Origin: Bradyrhizobium hereditatis
Lineage (GTDB): Bacteria; Pseudomonadota; Alphaproteobacteria; Rhizobiales; Xanthobacteraceae
Direction: 5' to 3'
NCBI RefSeq assembly: GCF_020329435.1
Contig: NZ_JAGKJK010000004.1
Coordinates: 372,001 to 436,000, forward strand
DNA: 64,000 bases
Shown: one piece after another, positions 17,315-26,671 of the stretch
Numbering within the stretch: position 1 is the first letter of the stretch
Layout: the number at the start of each line of letters is the position of its first letter
Program-made: the position numbers and the translations under genes
The notes under the pieces: model-generated
Told to the model about the DNA's origin: nothing
Databases searched by the model: none
What the model saw: only the letters and a program-made list of their open reading frames with translations

Positions 17315-17320
17315 TCTCGG

Positions 17321-18340
17321 TCAGTTCTTCGGCCGCAGATCGAGACCGACGCCCTTGTTGACGAAGCGCAGCGTGTAGGCCTGGCGGTAATCGATATCGC
17401 GGCGAACGACGCCCGCCCGCACCATCTTGTCGAAGAAGCTCGCCATGCGCGTGTCGTTCATCGCGCCGATGCCGTCGCGCAACGTGTCGCCGGAATCGAC
17501 GATGCCGTATTCCTTCATCTTGACGACCGAATAGCTGAGCAGTTCGTCAGTCATTTCCGGGTTCATCTGCTTGATCATGGCGTTGCCGGCCGAATTGTCG
17601 CCGTAGAGATAATTGTACCACCCGACGGCAGAGGCATCGACGAAGCGCTGCACGAGATCAGGCTTCTTGTCGACGATCTCGCGGCGGGTCTCGATCAGCG
17701 TCGAATAGGCGTTGAAGCCGTGATCGGCGAGCAGGATCACGCCAGGCTTGAAGCCCGCCGCCTTCTCGACGGCATAAGGCTCTGATGTCACGTAACCCTG
17801 CATCGCGCTCTGCTTGTTCACGATGAAGGGCTGCGAGTTGAAGGTATAGGGCTTCACCTTGCTCTCGCTGAACCCGTATTCGGATTTCAGCCACTGGAAA
17901 TAGCTCGCGACGCCTTCCTTGGAAACAAAAAGCGTCAGGGGCTTGAGCTCTTCGAGCTTGGTGACCTTGCTCTCGGGGTGGGTCAGGAACACCTGCGGAT
18001 CCTTCTGGAAGATCGCAGCGACCGCAATCAGCGGCACGTCGTTGGCAACTGCGTCGAACGATTGCAGCGTATTCGCGCTCATGAAAAAATCGAGCTTGCC
18101 CGCGGTCAAAAGGATACGGTTGTTGGTGTTGGGCCCGCCCGGCACGATGGTGACGTCAAGGCCGTATTTCTTATAGGTGCCGTCGGCGACTGCCTGAAAG
18201 AAGCCGCCATGTTCGGCCTCCGCGACCCAGTTGGTTCCGAACGATACCTTGTCGAGGGTTTGCGCACGCGCCGGCATCATCGCGGCAGCCAGTGCCAAAA
18301 GAGCCGCGGTTAACGCTCGCGGCAAAAAGGCCGGGTTCAT
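17321..18340 (-). CDS. ABC transporter substrate-binding protein (NMT1/SsuA-like)
   Basis: A 339-residue periplasmic binding protein. The signal peptide ends near residue 26 (MPARAQ). The mature part opens with KVSFGTNWVAEAEHGGFFQAVADG, characteristic of the NMT1/THI5-like fold used for pyrimidine, nitrate, sulfonate and taurine uptake. The WVAEAEHGGFF motif is closest to the pyrimidine-precursor and related subgroup, but that is a weak hint. The ATG at 18340 is preferred; the frame stays open to 18370. It is first in the five-gene operon and divergent from the creatininase-family gene. Confidence 0.93.
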   Translation of the reverse strand: MNPAFLPRALTAALLALAAAMMPARAQTLDKVSFGTNWVAEAEHGGFFQAVADGTYKKYGLDVTIVPGGPNTNNRILLTAGKLDFFMSANTLQSFDAVANDVPLIAVAAIFQKDPQVFLTHPESKVTKLEELKPLTLFVSKEGVASYFQWLKSEYGFSESKVKPYTFNSQPFIVNKQSAMQGYVTSEPYAVEKAAGFKPGVILLADHGFNAYSTLIETRREIVDKKPDLVQRFVDASAVGWYNYLYGDNSAGNAMIKQMNPEMTDELLSYSVVKMKEYGIVDSGDTLRDGIGAMNDTRMASFFDKMVRAGVVRRDIDYRQAYTLRFVNKGVGLDLRPKN

Positions 18341-18497
18341 GGTTGGACTCCGTCGATCGTTCTGGCCCATGATGGGAGCTTAGGGACGTTGACCACGTTC
18401 CAAAGGAATTTATCAAGGTTTGATCCGGAGATCGGACCTATCCCCGGAACACCTAACAAACTACCCTGCAAATTCGTTCAAAGAAACGCTTCGCTCG

Positions 18498-19313
18498 ATG
18501 GCCACAACCGTTCCGCCCCGTGACTGGACCAAGATCCACTGGCCCGACATCGCCAAAGCCGATGCCGCGCGCTGGATCGCGGTGCTCCCGCTGGCGGCGA
18601 CCGAGCAGCACGGCCCGCATCTGCCGCTGGAAACCGACGTACTGATCGGCGAGGCCTATCTGGCGCGGGTGCGCGAACTGTTGCCCGTTGCGCTGCCGGT
18701 CATCTTCCTGCCGCTGCAGCCGGTCGGCATCTCCACCGAGCACATCGATTATCCCGGCACGAAGACGCTGCCGACCGACGTCGCGCTGAAGGCGTGGACG
18801 GCGATCGGCGAGAGCGTCGCGCAAGCAGGTATCCGCAAGCTCGTGATGGTGACGAGCCATGGCGGCAATAGCGCGGCGATGTCGCTGGTCGCGCAGGACC
18901 TGCGCGCGCATCACAAACTTCTCGTCGTCACCACGAGCTGGTCGCGCTTCGGCGCGCCCGATGGATTGTTTTCCGCGGAAGAGCTGCGTCACGGCATTCA
19001 CGGCGGCGCGGTCGAGACGTCGATCATGCTGGCGCGCTATCCGCAGACCGTGCGGACAGAAGCGATCGCCGATTTTCGTCCCGCCAGCATCGCGATGGAG
19101 AGAAAATTTCGCTGGCTCTCTGCGCATCGGCCGGTGCCTTTCGCATGGCAGGCGCAGGACCTCCATGAAAGCGGCGCGGTCGGCGATGCCACCAAGGCTT
19201 CCGCAGAGAAAGGCGAGCAATTGCTCGATCACGGCGCGCGCGCGTTCTGCGAGTTGCTCGAGGATGTCGACACATTCGACGTCGAAATGTTTCGTCGCGA
19301 GCCCAAGCGATAG
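18498..19313 (+). CDS. Creatininase-family amidohydrolase
   Basis: A 271-residue metal-dependent hydrolase. The creatininase signature with its metal ligands is present near residue 35 (ATEQHGPHLPLETDVLIGE), followed by TSHGGNSAAM and the metal Glu in GGAVETSIM. The family opens cyclic amides or deformylates (creatininase, FAPy and riboflavin-pathway deformylases, mycofactocin peptidase MftE), so the precise substrate is open. The ATG at 18498 gives the normal length. It is divergent from the NMT1-type importer, so the importer may bring in its substrate, a nitrogenous cyclic compound; this is inference. Confidence 0.9.
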   Translation: MATTVPPRDWTKIHWPDIAKADAARWIAVLPLAATEQHGPHLPLETDVLIGEAYLARVRELLPVALPVIFLPLQPVGISTEHIDYPGTKTLPTDVALKAWTAIGESVAQAGIRKLVMVTSHGGNSAAMSLVAQDLRAHHKLLVVTTSWSRFGAPDGLFSAEELRHGIHGGAVETSIMLARYPQTVRTEAIADFRPASIAMERKFRWLSAHRPVPFAWQAQDLHESGAVGDATKASAEKGEQLLDHGARAFCELLEDVDTFDVEMFRREPKR

Positions 19314-19449
19314 TCTAAGTATCTGCAATGTCTAGGAAATAATTGACGAAACCATATTTCCAGGCCTCTTTTCGAACCGCTTTCTATGGCGCTCCGTCCA
19401 ACTTGGCATGCGGACCACAACGGCCGCTCACCACGGGATGGAGATTGAA

Positions 19450-19716
19450 ATGACTGTTAAGACCAAGTTCGCCGCGCTCGCCCTTGCTACCCTTGCCGTC
19501 ACCGGCACTATCGCTTCCGCTACGCAGGCGCAGGCCAAGCCCGTCGGTTGGGGCTGGGGGGTTGGCGCCGGCCTCGTCGGTGCCGCCATCGTCGGCAGCG
19601 CCATCGCCGCCAGCCATGACGGTTACTACTATGACGGCTATCGCCGCTGCGGCTGGGTTCGCCAGTACGACGTTTTCGGCAATTACATCGGCCGCGTCCG
19701 TACCTGCGCTTACTGA
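19450..19716 (+). CDS. Small exported glycine/tyrosine-rich protein
   Basis: An 88-residue protein with a clear signal peptide (KTKFAALALATLAVTG, cleavage near ATQAQAK), then a Gly/Ala-rich segment and a tyrosine-rich C-terminus (HDGYYYDGYRRCGWVRQYDVFGNYIGRVRTC). Such small exported proteins are abundant in Bradyrhizobium and have no known role. Two cysteines near the end could pair. Starts at 19438 and 19450 are both possible. A strong terminator lies about 125 bp downstream. Confidence 0.72.
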   Translation: MTVKTKFAALALATLAVTGTIASATQAQAKPVGWGWGVGAGLVGAAIVGSAIAASHDGYYYDGYRRCGWVRQYDVFGNYIGRVRTCAY

Positions 19717-19806
19717 TTTCTGCGGCTGACTTGGTTGCTGTTTGAGAAGCGTCTTCGTCAAGCCAACCACTTCAGGACTGAAAACGCCTCTCGTGGATCT
19801 GCGTCC

Positions 19807-19834
19807 GGCACGGGCGCCTCATCCACCCCGTGCC
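19807..19834 (+). other. Hairpin preceding the terminator
   Basis: GGCACGG and CCGTGCC arms form a hairpin seven bases before the strong terminator. It may protect the 3' end or act as a first pause site. Confidence 0.35.
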
Positions 19835-19840
19835 GTACCC

Positions 19841-19879
19841 GACCCGCCCGGTGGTCCCCCCGGGCGGGTCACCTTTTTT
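19841..19879 (+). terminator. Strong intrinsic terminator
   Basis: GACCCGCCCGG (19841-19851) pairs perfectly with CCGGGCGGGTC (19860-19870) over an eight-base loop, followed by ACC and a run of six T. It terminates transcription from the small exported protein gene. Confidence 0.85.
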
Positions 19880-20153
19880 GCGGACAATCGCCCTGGCCAG
19901 GCCGGTATGTTGCGCGCACGTCACGCGACGATGTCATTTAGACGAAATGGCTCAATCCTTCTTGCAATTGCGAATTGTTCCCAACAAAGCTCGCAAAGCG
20001 GATTGCGATCCAGCTTTCGGCCGGAAACAGCCGCTAATCCACAAAAAGAGGTTGGGCCGATGATTTCAGGCGATCTCTTTGATGGTAGCGCGCCGGCAAA
20101 TCTGCAGTGATAAGAGCCACCGCCGGAATGTTTGCGCCGAGAATGCCCCCACG

Positions 20154-22157
20154 ATGACCCGCCGCAGCCAATACCGATATTATTTGTTGGCTGGCCTGGG
20201 CTTCAGCTTGCTCGCATTGGATGGCGTTGCCAGCGCCGCCGACATGTCCCTAAAGGCCCCGGCCGTAAGAGCCGTCCATAGCTGGACCGGTTTCTATCTC
20301 GGCGGCCATGCCGGTTATGGCGGCGGCGGCTTCGGCCCCGGCACCAATCCGCTGCCGCTGCAAGGCGTATTCTTTCCCCACAGCATCACGGGCCTGATCG
20401 GCGGCTATCAGGCCGGATATAACTTTCAACTCCCGAACAATCTGATCTTGGGCGCTGAGGTCGATGTTTCATTTCTCAGCACGCTTGATCGTCCACGGCT
20501 TGTGCCGGCCCCTTTCAACACCACCTTCGACTACATTGCCACGGCCCGGGGCCGTGTCGGATATGCATTCGGAACGCTGCTCCCCTATGTGACCGGCGGC
20601 ATCGCCTGGGCCCGGACCCACGTCGACATCAACGATGTAGACGGCAGCGTGTTAGCCGAGCGCGGGCATGCGCCTCTCGGCTGGACCGCAGGCGCCGGCG
20701 TCGAATATGCCGCCGACGCCAACTGGAGCGCAAAACTCGAATACGGCTACATCGATCTGGGTGCCCGAACCTACGGGCTTGCGGACGTACCGCTGCCGGA
20801 CGTCGCAGTTGACCCGAAGATCCACACCCTCAAGCTCGGAGTGAACTACAAGATCTGGGACGGGCCGGCTTCGGCGACGTCAGGCGATTACGCCATCAAG
20901 CCACCCACCCCTCCTGCATCCAAGGACTGGAACGTCCACGCCCAGACAACTTTCATATCTCAGCGCTATCCGAGCTTCCGCTCGCCGTATCAAGGCACGA
21001 ACAGTCTGCCCGGCGCCGGACGCGTCAGAGAGACCTGGACGGTCGGAGCCTTCCTCGGGTGGCGTTTGTGGGATGGCGGAGAGCTCTATTTTGGTCCGGA
21101 GCTGGCACAGGGTTTCGGGATCGGCGGCACATTAGGCCTCGGTGGTTTTTCCAACGGCGAAGCGCAAAAAGGCGGCGCCGAGTATCCGAGGTTCCGCGCA
21201 CAACGCTATTTCTTCCGGCAGACGTTCGGGCTGGGAGGCGAACAGGAAGAAGTGGCCGATGCGGCCAATCAGTTGCCGGGCAAGCGCGACATCGACCGGG
21301 TCACGGTGACAGTCGGGCGATTCGCCGTCGGCGATATCTTTGACGGCAATTCCTACGCAAAAGACCCGCGTGTGGATTTCATGAACTGGTCAATGTGGGC
21401 TTCGGCGGCCTATGACTTTCCGGCCGACCTCCCCGGATTTACCCGCGGCGCCGTCGTCGAACTCAACCGCAAGGATTGGGCCGTCCGAGCGGGGCTGTTT
21501 CAGGTGCCCTCTGCTCCCAACAGCGATGTCCTCACCTTCAAGACCGGCGGCGCGGTGATCGAATTCGAAGAACGTCACACCGTGTTCGACCAGCCCGGCA
21601 AGTTACGACTAGGTATCTTCGCCAATCGCGGCAATACCGGCAACTACCGCAATGCGCTGGCGATCAGCGCCGCAGACCCGGCGCTCGATATCAACAACGT
21701 CATGACAGACATCCGGCGCCAAAATCTCAAATACGGATTCTACGTTAACGCCGAGCAACAGATCATGAAGGATGTCGGCCTGTTCGCCCGCGCGAGCTGG
21801 AACGACGGCCGCAGCGAAATCCTGTCGTTTACCGACATCGACCGCAGCGTCTCGGCAGGCTTGTCGGTCAAGGGCAGCTATTGGGGACGGCCGAGCGATA
21901 CATTCGGTCTGGGCGGCGCGATCAACGGACTTTCCGGGGCACACCGCGATTTCCTGGCGGCCGGCGGTCTCGGCCTGCTGATCGGCGACGGCCGTCTCAA
22001 CTACAGCAACGAACGAATTCTCGAAACCTACTACGCCTACGCGATCGACAAGAACTTCACGCTCACCGCCGATTACCAGTTGATCAACAATCCGGCCTAT
22101 AACGCCGACCGCGGCCCGGTCCACATCTTCACCGGCCGTTTCCACGGCGAGTTCTAA
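20154..22157 (+). CDS. Composite outer-membrane protein: Omp25-like barrel plus OprB-like porin
   Basis: A 667-residue outer-membrane protein. After a signal peptide (cleaved near DGVASAADM) residues about 40-240 form an eight-strand Omp25/RopB-type barrel (WTGFYLGGHAGYGGG, GGYQAGYNFQLPNNLILGAEVD, LEYGYIDLGARTY). A proline-rich linker (KPPTPPASKDW) follows. The last 400 residues resemble carbohydrate-selective OprB porins (HAQTTFISQRYPSFRSPYQG, then paired strands ending RFHGEF with terminal Phe). It should therefore insert two barrels, or a small barrel plus a porin, in the outer membrane. The ATG at 20154 places the signal peptide at the N-terminus. Likely substrate of the porin part is a sugar, by family only. 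Confidence 0.85.
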   Translation: MTRRSQYRYYLLAGLGFSLLALDGVASAADMSLKAPAVRAVHSWTGFYLGGHAGYGGGGFGPGTNPLPLQGVFFPHSITGLIGGYQAGYNFQLPNNLILGAEVDVSFLSTLDRPRLVPAPFNTTFDYIATARGRVGYAFGTLLPYVTGGIAWARTHVDINDVDGSVLAERGHAPLGWTAGAGVEYAADANWSAKLEYGYIDLGARTYGLADVPLPDVAVDPKIHTLKLGVNYKIWDGPASATSGDYAIKPPTPPASKDWNVHAQTTFISQRYPSFRSPYQGTNSLPGAGRVRETWTVGAFLGWRLWDGGELYFGPELAQGFGIGGTLGLGGFSNGEAQKGGAEYPRFRAQRYFFRQTFGLGGEQEEVADAANQLPGKRDIDRVTVTVGRFAVGDIFDGNSYAKDPRVDFMNWSMWASAAYDFPADLPGFTRGAVVELNRKDWAVRAGLFQVPSAPNSDVLTFKTGGAVIEFEERHTVFDQPGKLRLGIFANRGNTGNYRNALAISAADPALDINNVMTDIRRQNLKYGFYVNAEQQIMKDVGLFARASWNDGRSEILSFTDIDRSVSAGLSVKGSYWGRPSDTFGLGGAINGLSGAHRDFLAAGGLGLLIGDGRLNYSNERILETYYAYAIDKNFTLTADYQLINNPAYNADRGPVHIFTGRFHGEF

Positions 22158-22165
22158 GCTTCTTC

Positions 22166-22198
22166 GTCGTCCCTGCGAACGCAGGGACCCATAGCCAC
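22166..22198. repeat. GTCGTCCCTGCG palindromic repeat copy
   Basis: One copy of a dispersed short repeat of the form GTCGTCCCTGCGAACGCAGG followed by GACCCATAGCCAC. Related copies occur at 26529, 45542, 45630 and 54313. It lies at the convergent ends of the porin and CNNM/CorC genes. Confidence 0.7.
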
Positions 22199-22309
22199 CG
22201 GCCAAAATTGTTTTGCAACGGCGTCTGCCACCCTGCGACCGTGCGCAATTGCGCACTAGGCAGGGACGACATCAGGCGATGCGCACGCTCACCCGGGCTA
22301 TGCAGTTTC

Positions 22310-23617
22310 TCACGCGTCTGTCTGAGCCGAAGCATCGGCAATCCTGACGGCCAACACCTTGTCGATACGTCGGCCATCAAGATCGACGATCTCGAAGCGC
22401 CAACCTCCCACCTCGATGTGATCGTCGACATTGGGTATCCGGCCGAACTGGTTGAGCAGGAAGCCTGCCACCGTCTGGTATTGGCGTGATGCAGGCAGCT
22501 CGAACCCGAGCAGCGATGCAAACTCGACGGCGGACATCCATCCCGAGATCAAATATGAACCGTCGTCGCGTTTGATAGCCGCCACTTCCGGCGGCCCCTC
22601 TTCGGTGTGAAAGCCGCCGACGATCGATTCCAGAATGTCGGCGCTAGTCACCACGCCTTGAAACGCGCCGTATTCGTCATGGACCAGCCCCATGTGAACG
22701 GGGGAATCCCGCAGGATGGTGACGACGTCCCGCGCGTCGAGAAATTCCGGAATGACCGGCGCAGGGCGGACCAACTTCTCGATATCGAGCGTCTGCCCCG
22801 CCAGAAGCCGGTCCAGCATGTCCCTGGTCTTGACGATTCCGACCGCGGCGTTTGCCGCCTGATCGAACACCACAAGTCTTGAATGGCTGTTGGTAGCGAG
22901 CGCGGATTGGATAGCTTCCTGGCTGTCCGCGACATGGATCATGCTGACCTCGCGTCGCGGCGTCATGATGGCACCGACCGGAAGATCGCCGAGGCGCATG
23001 ACCCCAGCGATCATTTCCTTTTCGCCTGGCTCGAGTACGCCGGCGTTCTCGGCTTCAACGACGAGGGTGCGGATTTCATCCTCGCTGACTTTGTCGCTTG
23101 CCTCGCCGCGATGGCCCAATAGCCATAGCAGTACCTTGCCGGAGCGATCGAGAAGCCAGACAGCCGGCAACGAGATCTTCGCAAGCAGCATCATGTAAGG
23201 CGCCACCCGCACAGCAACCGATTCCGGGTCGCGCAAGGCAATTTGCTTCGGCACCAGCTCCCCGATGATGAGCGACGCATAGGTGATCACGGTCACCACG
23301 GTGCCGACGCCGATCGTATCGGCCAGCCCTTGCGACCATCCGACTCCGACCAGCAGATCACTCAGACGCTGGCCGAGCGTCGCTCCGGAAAACGCGCCTG
23401 ACAGCACGCCGATCAACGTGATGCCGATCTGGACCGTTGAAAGGAATTTTCCGGGATCGGATGCCAGCGCGAGCGCCCGGCGCGAGCCTTTGACGTTCTT
23501 CTCCACCAGCGCCGCCAATCGTGCCGGCCGCGACGAGATGATGGCGAGCTCGGACATTGAGAGCAAGCCATTGGTGACGATCAGGACCGTCACGATCCCG
23601 AGTTCGAGGTAGAGCAT
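22310..23617 (-). CDS. CNNM/CorC-type hemolysin-family membrane protein
   Basis: A 435-residue protein. The N-terminal DUF21/CNNM transmembrane domain spans residues 1-190 (GLLSMSELAIISSRPARLAAL, GFSGATLGQ-like region, VTVITYASLIIGELVPKQIALRDPE). Two CBS domains follow (DLPVGAIMTPRREVSMIHV and LLAGQTLDIEKLV) and a CorC_HlyC C-terminal domain ends the protein (FASLLGFELPASRQYQTVAGFLLNQFGRIPN). Members act in divalent cation, often magnesium, homeostasis; the hemolysin name is historical. The ATG at 23617 starts the first helix directly; the frame continues upstream to 23683. Confidence 0.93.
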   Translation of the reverse strand: MLYLELGIVTVLIVTNGLLSMSELAIISSRPARLAALVEKNVKGSRRALALASDPGKFLSTVQIGITLIGVLSGAFSGATLGQRLSDLLVGVGWSQGLADTIGVGTVVTVITYASLIIGELVPKQIALRDPESVAVRVAPYMMLLAKISLPAVWLLDRSGKVLLWLLGHRGEASDKVSEDEIRTLVVEAENAGVLEPGEKEMIAGVMRLGDLPVGAIMTPRREVSMIHVADSQEAIQSALATNSHSRLVVFDQAANAAVGIVKTRDMLDRLLAGQTLDIEKLVRPAPVIPEFLDARDVVTILRDSPVHMGLVHDEYGAFQGVVTSADILESIVGGFHTEEGPPEVAAIKRDDGSYLISGWMSAVEFASLLGFELPASRQYQTVAGFLLNQFGRIPNVDDHIEVGGWRFEIVDLDGRRIDKVLAVRIADASAQTDA

Positions 23618-23716
23618 TATCGTTTCTTGCGGGTTCCACTCCAAATCGCCTGCGGAAATCTTACCAGAAAGCAACCCCGGCAAGATTCAACAGCGCGTGG
23701 GAATCCGTTGAGATTT

Positions 23717-25348
23717 TTATCCCACCGGCTGGAACGAATCTGCGCGTGCCATCGCCCAGGCATCGCGGAAGCGCGGATCCTGGGTGCCTTCGATCAGCTC
23801 GCCCGGACGCAGCGATGGATAAAGTTTGGCAAATGACAATGTGTCGTTCGTGGAGGATCGCTGCGAGAAATGGATCGGCCGCAATTGCCGCGGGTGGTCG
23901 AGGCCGGCGGCGGCGATAAGTTCGGACAGGGCGTGAAGGGTCGCGTGGTGATAATTGTAGACCCGCGCGATCTTGTCCGGCACCACCAGCGCGCGGGCGC
24001 GGAGCGGATCCTGGGTGCTCACGCCAGTTGGGCATCGATCGGTATGGCAGCTCAACGACTGGATGCAGCCGAGAGCAAACATGAAGCCGCGCGCCGAGTT
24101 GCACCAATCGGCGCCGATCGCCATCGCGCGCGCCATGTCGAATGCAGTCGCGATCTTGCCGGCGGCACCGATCTTGATCCGGTCGCGCGCATTGATGCCG
24201 ATCAGTGCATTATGGACGAAGTTGACGCCTTCGCGCATCGGCATGCCCAGATGGTCCATGAATTCCAGCGGCGCAGCACCGGTGCCGCCTTCATTGCCGT
24301 CGACCACAATGAAATCGGGATATATCCCAGTCTGAAGCATCGCCTTGCAGATCGCCAGGAATTCCCAGGGATGACCAATGCACAGCTTGAATCCGGCGGG
24401 CTTGCCGCCGGACAGTCGGCGCATCTCGCCGATGAAGACCATCATTTCCAGCGGCGTCGAGAACGCGCGGTGCGTGGCCGGCGAAATGCAATCCTCGCCC
24501 ATGGGGACACCGCGAATTTTGGAGATCTCCTCAGAAACCTTGGCCGCCGGAAGCACCCCGCCATGTCCAGGCTTGGCGCCCTGGCTGATCTTGAGTTCGA
24601 CCATCTTGATCTGATCGTCGCTGGCGATGCGGGCAAATTCCTCCGGGTTGAACGAGCCGTCGCGGTTGCGGCAGCCGAAATAGCCCGAGCCGATTTCCCA
24701 GATGATGTCACCGCCGTGTTCGCGGTGGTAAGGACTGACGCCGCCCTCGCCGGTATCATGCGCAAAGCTGCCCTTCTTCGCACCGGCATTTAGCGCCCGC
24801 ACGGCGTTGGGGCTGAGCGCCCCAAAACTCATCGCAGAGATGTTGAAGACCGAGGCCGAGTACGGCTTGGTGCAATCCGGCCCCCCGATGCTGACGCGAA
24901 ACTGCTCGACGGCAGGAGACTTCGGCGCCATCGAATGGTGCATCCATTCATAACCATCGCGATAGACGTCCTGCTGGGTGCCGAACGGCCGCTTGTCGAG
25001 CTGCATCTTTGCGCGCTGATAGACCAGAGCACGGGTATCGCGGGAGAACGGCATGCCGTCCTTCTCGCTCTCGAAGAAGTACTGCCGTATCTCGGGACGG
25101 ATTTCCTCGAGCAGGAAACGGATATGCGCCGAGATCGGGTAGTTGCGTAAGACCGCATGGTTCTTTTGCAGGAGATCGCGAACCCCGAGCAATGTGAGAG
25201 CACCGAAGATCGCGATCGGAACCGCCAGCAATTCCCACACTTTTATATTATTGTCGAAGATCCCGATACTGATCAGCAATGCCGTCACCACGGCGCAGAC
25301 CGTCAGCACGATGTAGCGTGGCGAGAACGGAAGCAGCAGCGTTTCCAT
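23717..25348 (-). CDS. FMN-binding glutamate synthase-family protein
   Basis: A 543-residue protein. Two transmembrane helices at the N-terminus anchor it to the membrane (residues about 10-60). The rest is the FMN-binding synthase domain of glutamate synthase: SAMSFGALSPNAVRALNAGAKKG, SQGAKPGHGGVLPAAKV and DGNEGGTGAAPLEF. The 3Fe-4S cysteines are in CIQSLSCHTDRCPTG. It lacks the amidotransferase and the other domains of GltB, so it cannot make glutamate from glutamine by itself; its electron donor and substrate are unknown. A promoter or partner gene is not evident. Confidence 0.92.
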   Translation of the reverse strand: METLLLPFSPRYIVLTVCAVVTALLISIGIFDNNIKVWELLAVPIAIFGALTLLGVRDLLQKNHAVLRNYPISAHIRFLLEEIRPEIRQYFFESEKDGMPFSRDTRALVYQRAKMQLDKRPFGTQQDVYRDGYEWMHHSMAPKSPAVEQFRVSIGGPDCTKPYSASVFNISAMSFGALSPNAVRALNAGAKKGSFAHDTGEGGVSPYHREHGGDIIWEIGSGYFGCRNRDGSFNPEEFARIASDDQIKMVELKISQGAKPGHGGVLPAAKVSEEISKIRGVPMGEDCISPATHRAFSTPLEMMVFIGEMRRLSGGKPAGFKLCIGHPWEFLAICKAMLQTGIYPDFIVVDGNEGGTGAAPLEFMDHLGMPMREGVNFVHNALIGINARDRIKIGAAGKIATAFDMARAMAIGADWCNSARGFMFALGCIQSLSCHTDRCPTGVSTQDPLRARALVVPDKIARVYNYHHATLHALSELIAAAGLDHPRQLRPIHFSQRSSTNDTLSFAKLYPSLRPGELIEGTQDPRFRDAWAMARADSFQPVG

Positions 25349-25541
25349 GGAGCCCCTCAGATGGATTGTCGCGTCGCCAGCAACAGCTTAGTCCAATCGC
25401 CGGAGCAAGCGCTACACGGATATACGGAGCGGCATACGGCAACGTGACGGCGGCTTGAATAAAATTTGCTGGGCGTCACGGAGCCGAATAAATCAGCCGC
25501 CTTTTGCAGTGCAGCGTAGCGACCCAGCGCGCTGATCGAAT

Positions 25542-26420
25542 CTAGTGGCTGTGCAACCGCATCTCGTGCGGGATCTTGCCCTGCTGCAAGCCATGCTGGT
25601 TCAGCCACGCGTCGGTCGAGAGAATGGCGCGGTCGATGTGGTCGTTGGTTCGCGAGAAATCGTAAGGAGAGCCTACCAGCGGGCATAGCGGCGGAACCAC
25701 AAAATACTCGATGTCGGGCCCGAGCGTTTCGAGCTCGCTGACCAGTTGCCGCGCGATCAACAGCGTCAGCGCGTGCAGCGCGTTGGCGACGGCGCCGACC
25801 GGCGGGGCCTGATTAGCGCAGGCGTGCCCGGTCGGCAGAACGATCAGCCGTTTCGCTCCCTTCTTCACGGCGACCTGGATCGGCGTGTTGGAGGAGATCG
25901 CGCCGTCGGCGAGATAGTAGTCCCGGTAGCGGATCGGCGAGAACGCGCCGGGGATCGCGGTGGATGCGACGATCGCTTCCGCGGTCGAGCCCTCCGATAG
26001 CACCACGCTGTCGCCGGAGACGATGTCGGTCGCGACGATGTGCACCGGCAGCTTCGCCTCTTCGAGATTGCGGTAGGGGATATGGTCGTCGATCAGCTTG
26101 CGGATGCCGTCATGGGGAATGAGGAAATCGCGGCGCCACAGGAAGCTCAGGACCGTCCGCCAGGTGATCGGAAAGACATCATGCCGCTGCAGGGCGCGCC
26201 AGATGGCGGCGAGCCGCTGCACGCCGTCGGGCGTGGGATCGCCAGCGTAGAAGGCGCCGTTCAAGGCGCCGACGCTGCAACCGACCACCATGTCGGCGGT
26301 GACGCCGTGCGCCGCCAGCGAATGCAGCATGCCGACCTGGATGGCACCGAAGCTGCCGCCGCCCGCGAACACGAACGCGGTCTTTCCTGGCCCCAGTTCG
26401 TCACGCACCGGCACGCACAC
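25542..26420 (-). CDS. Patatin-like phospholipase
   Basis: A 292-residue patatin-family hydrolase. The oxyanion glycine motif GGGSFGAIQVG, the nucleophile Ser in VGCSVGALNG and the Asp of the catalytic dyad in LADGAISSN are all present, so it should be active as a lipid acyl hydrolase or esterase. No signal peptide is seen, so it is probably cytoplasmic. It stands alone, divergent from nothing close, with a repeat-rich 250-bp gap upstream. Confidence 0.92.
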   Translation of the reverse strand: MCVPVRDELGPGKTAFVFAGGGSFGAIQVGMLHSLAAHGVTADMVVGCSVGALNGAFYAGDPTPDGVQRLAAIWRALQRHDVFPITWRTVLSFLWRRDFLIPHDGIRKLIDDHIPYRNLEEAKLPVHIVATDIVSGDSVVLSEGSTAEAIVASTAIPGAFSPIRYRDYYLADGAISSNTPIQVAVKKGAKRLIVLPTGHACANQAPPVGAVANALHALTLLIARQLVSELETLGPDIEYFVVPPLCPLVGSPYDFSRTNDHIDRAILSTDAWLNQHGLQQGKIPHEMRLHSH

Positions 26421-26528
26421 GCTCCCTCAATCGCCGCGTCGGTAAAGAGTCGCGCGGCGTTCGGAAAGGTTTATAGCAGCGGGGAAAGGGAGTGGGCTAC
26501 TGGGCCGCGAGCAACGATCTATCGCGAC

Positions 26529-26649
26529 GTCGTCCCTCGAACGCAGGGACCCGTAACCACAACTGACAATCGTTGCGTCAGGCGGCGGCCCCAGCGCGGT
26601 TAACAACATGCATCGGTGGTTATGGATCCCGGCTCAAGGCCGGGACGAC
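26529..26649. repeat. Two dispersed palindromic repeats
   Basis: A GTCGTCCC...GCAGGGACCC copy at 26529-26560 and an inverted-type copy GTGGTTATGGATCCCGGC...GGGACGAC at 26617-26649, in the gap between the patatin and ferredoxin reductase genes. Both belong to dispersed intergenic repeat families seen elsewhere in the window. Confidence 0.65.
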
Positions 26650-26671
26650 AAAGGATAAAGCTGCGATCGCC

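Larger units (their letters stand above)
19717..20153. other. Gene-free interval before the porin
   Basis: About 440 bp. The first third holds two hairpins including the intrinsic terminator. The rest, AT-richer than its surroundings, presumably holds the porin promoter; I see no further gene. Confidence 0.5.
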
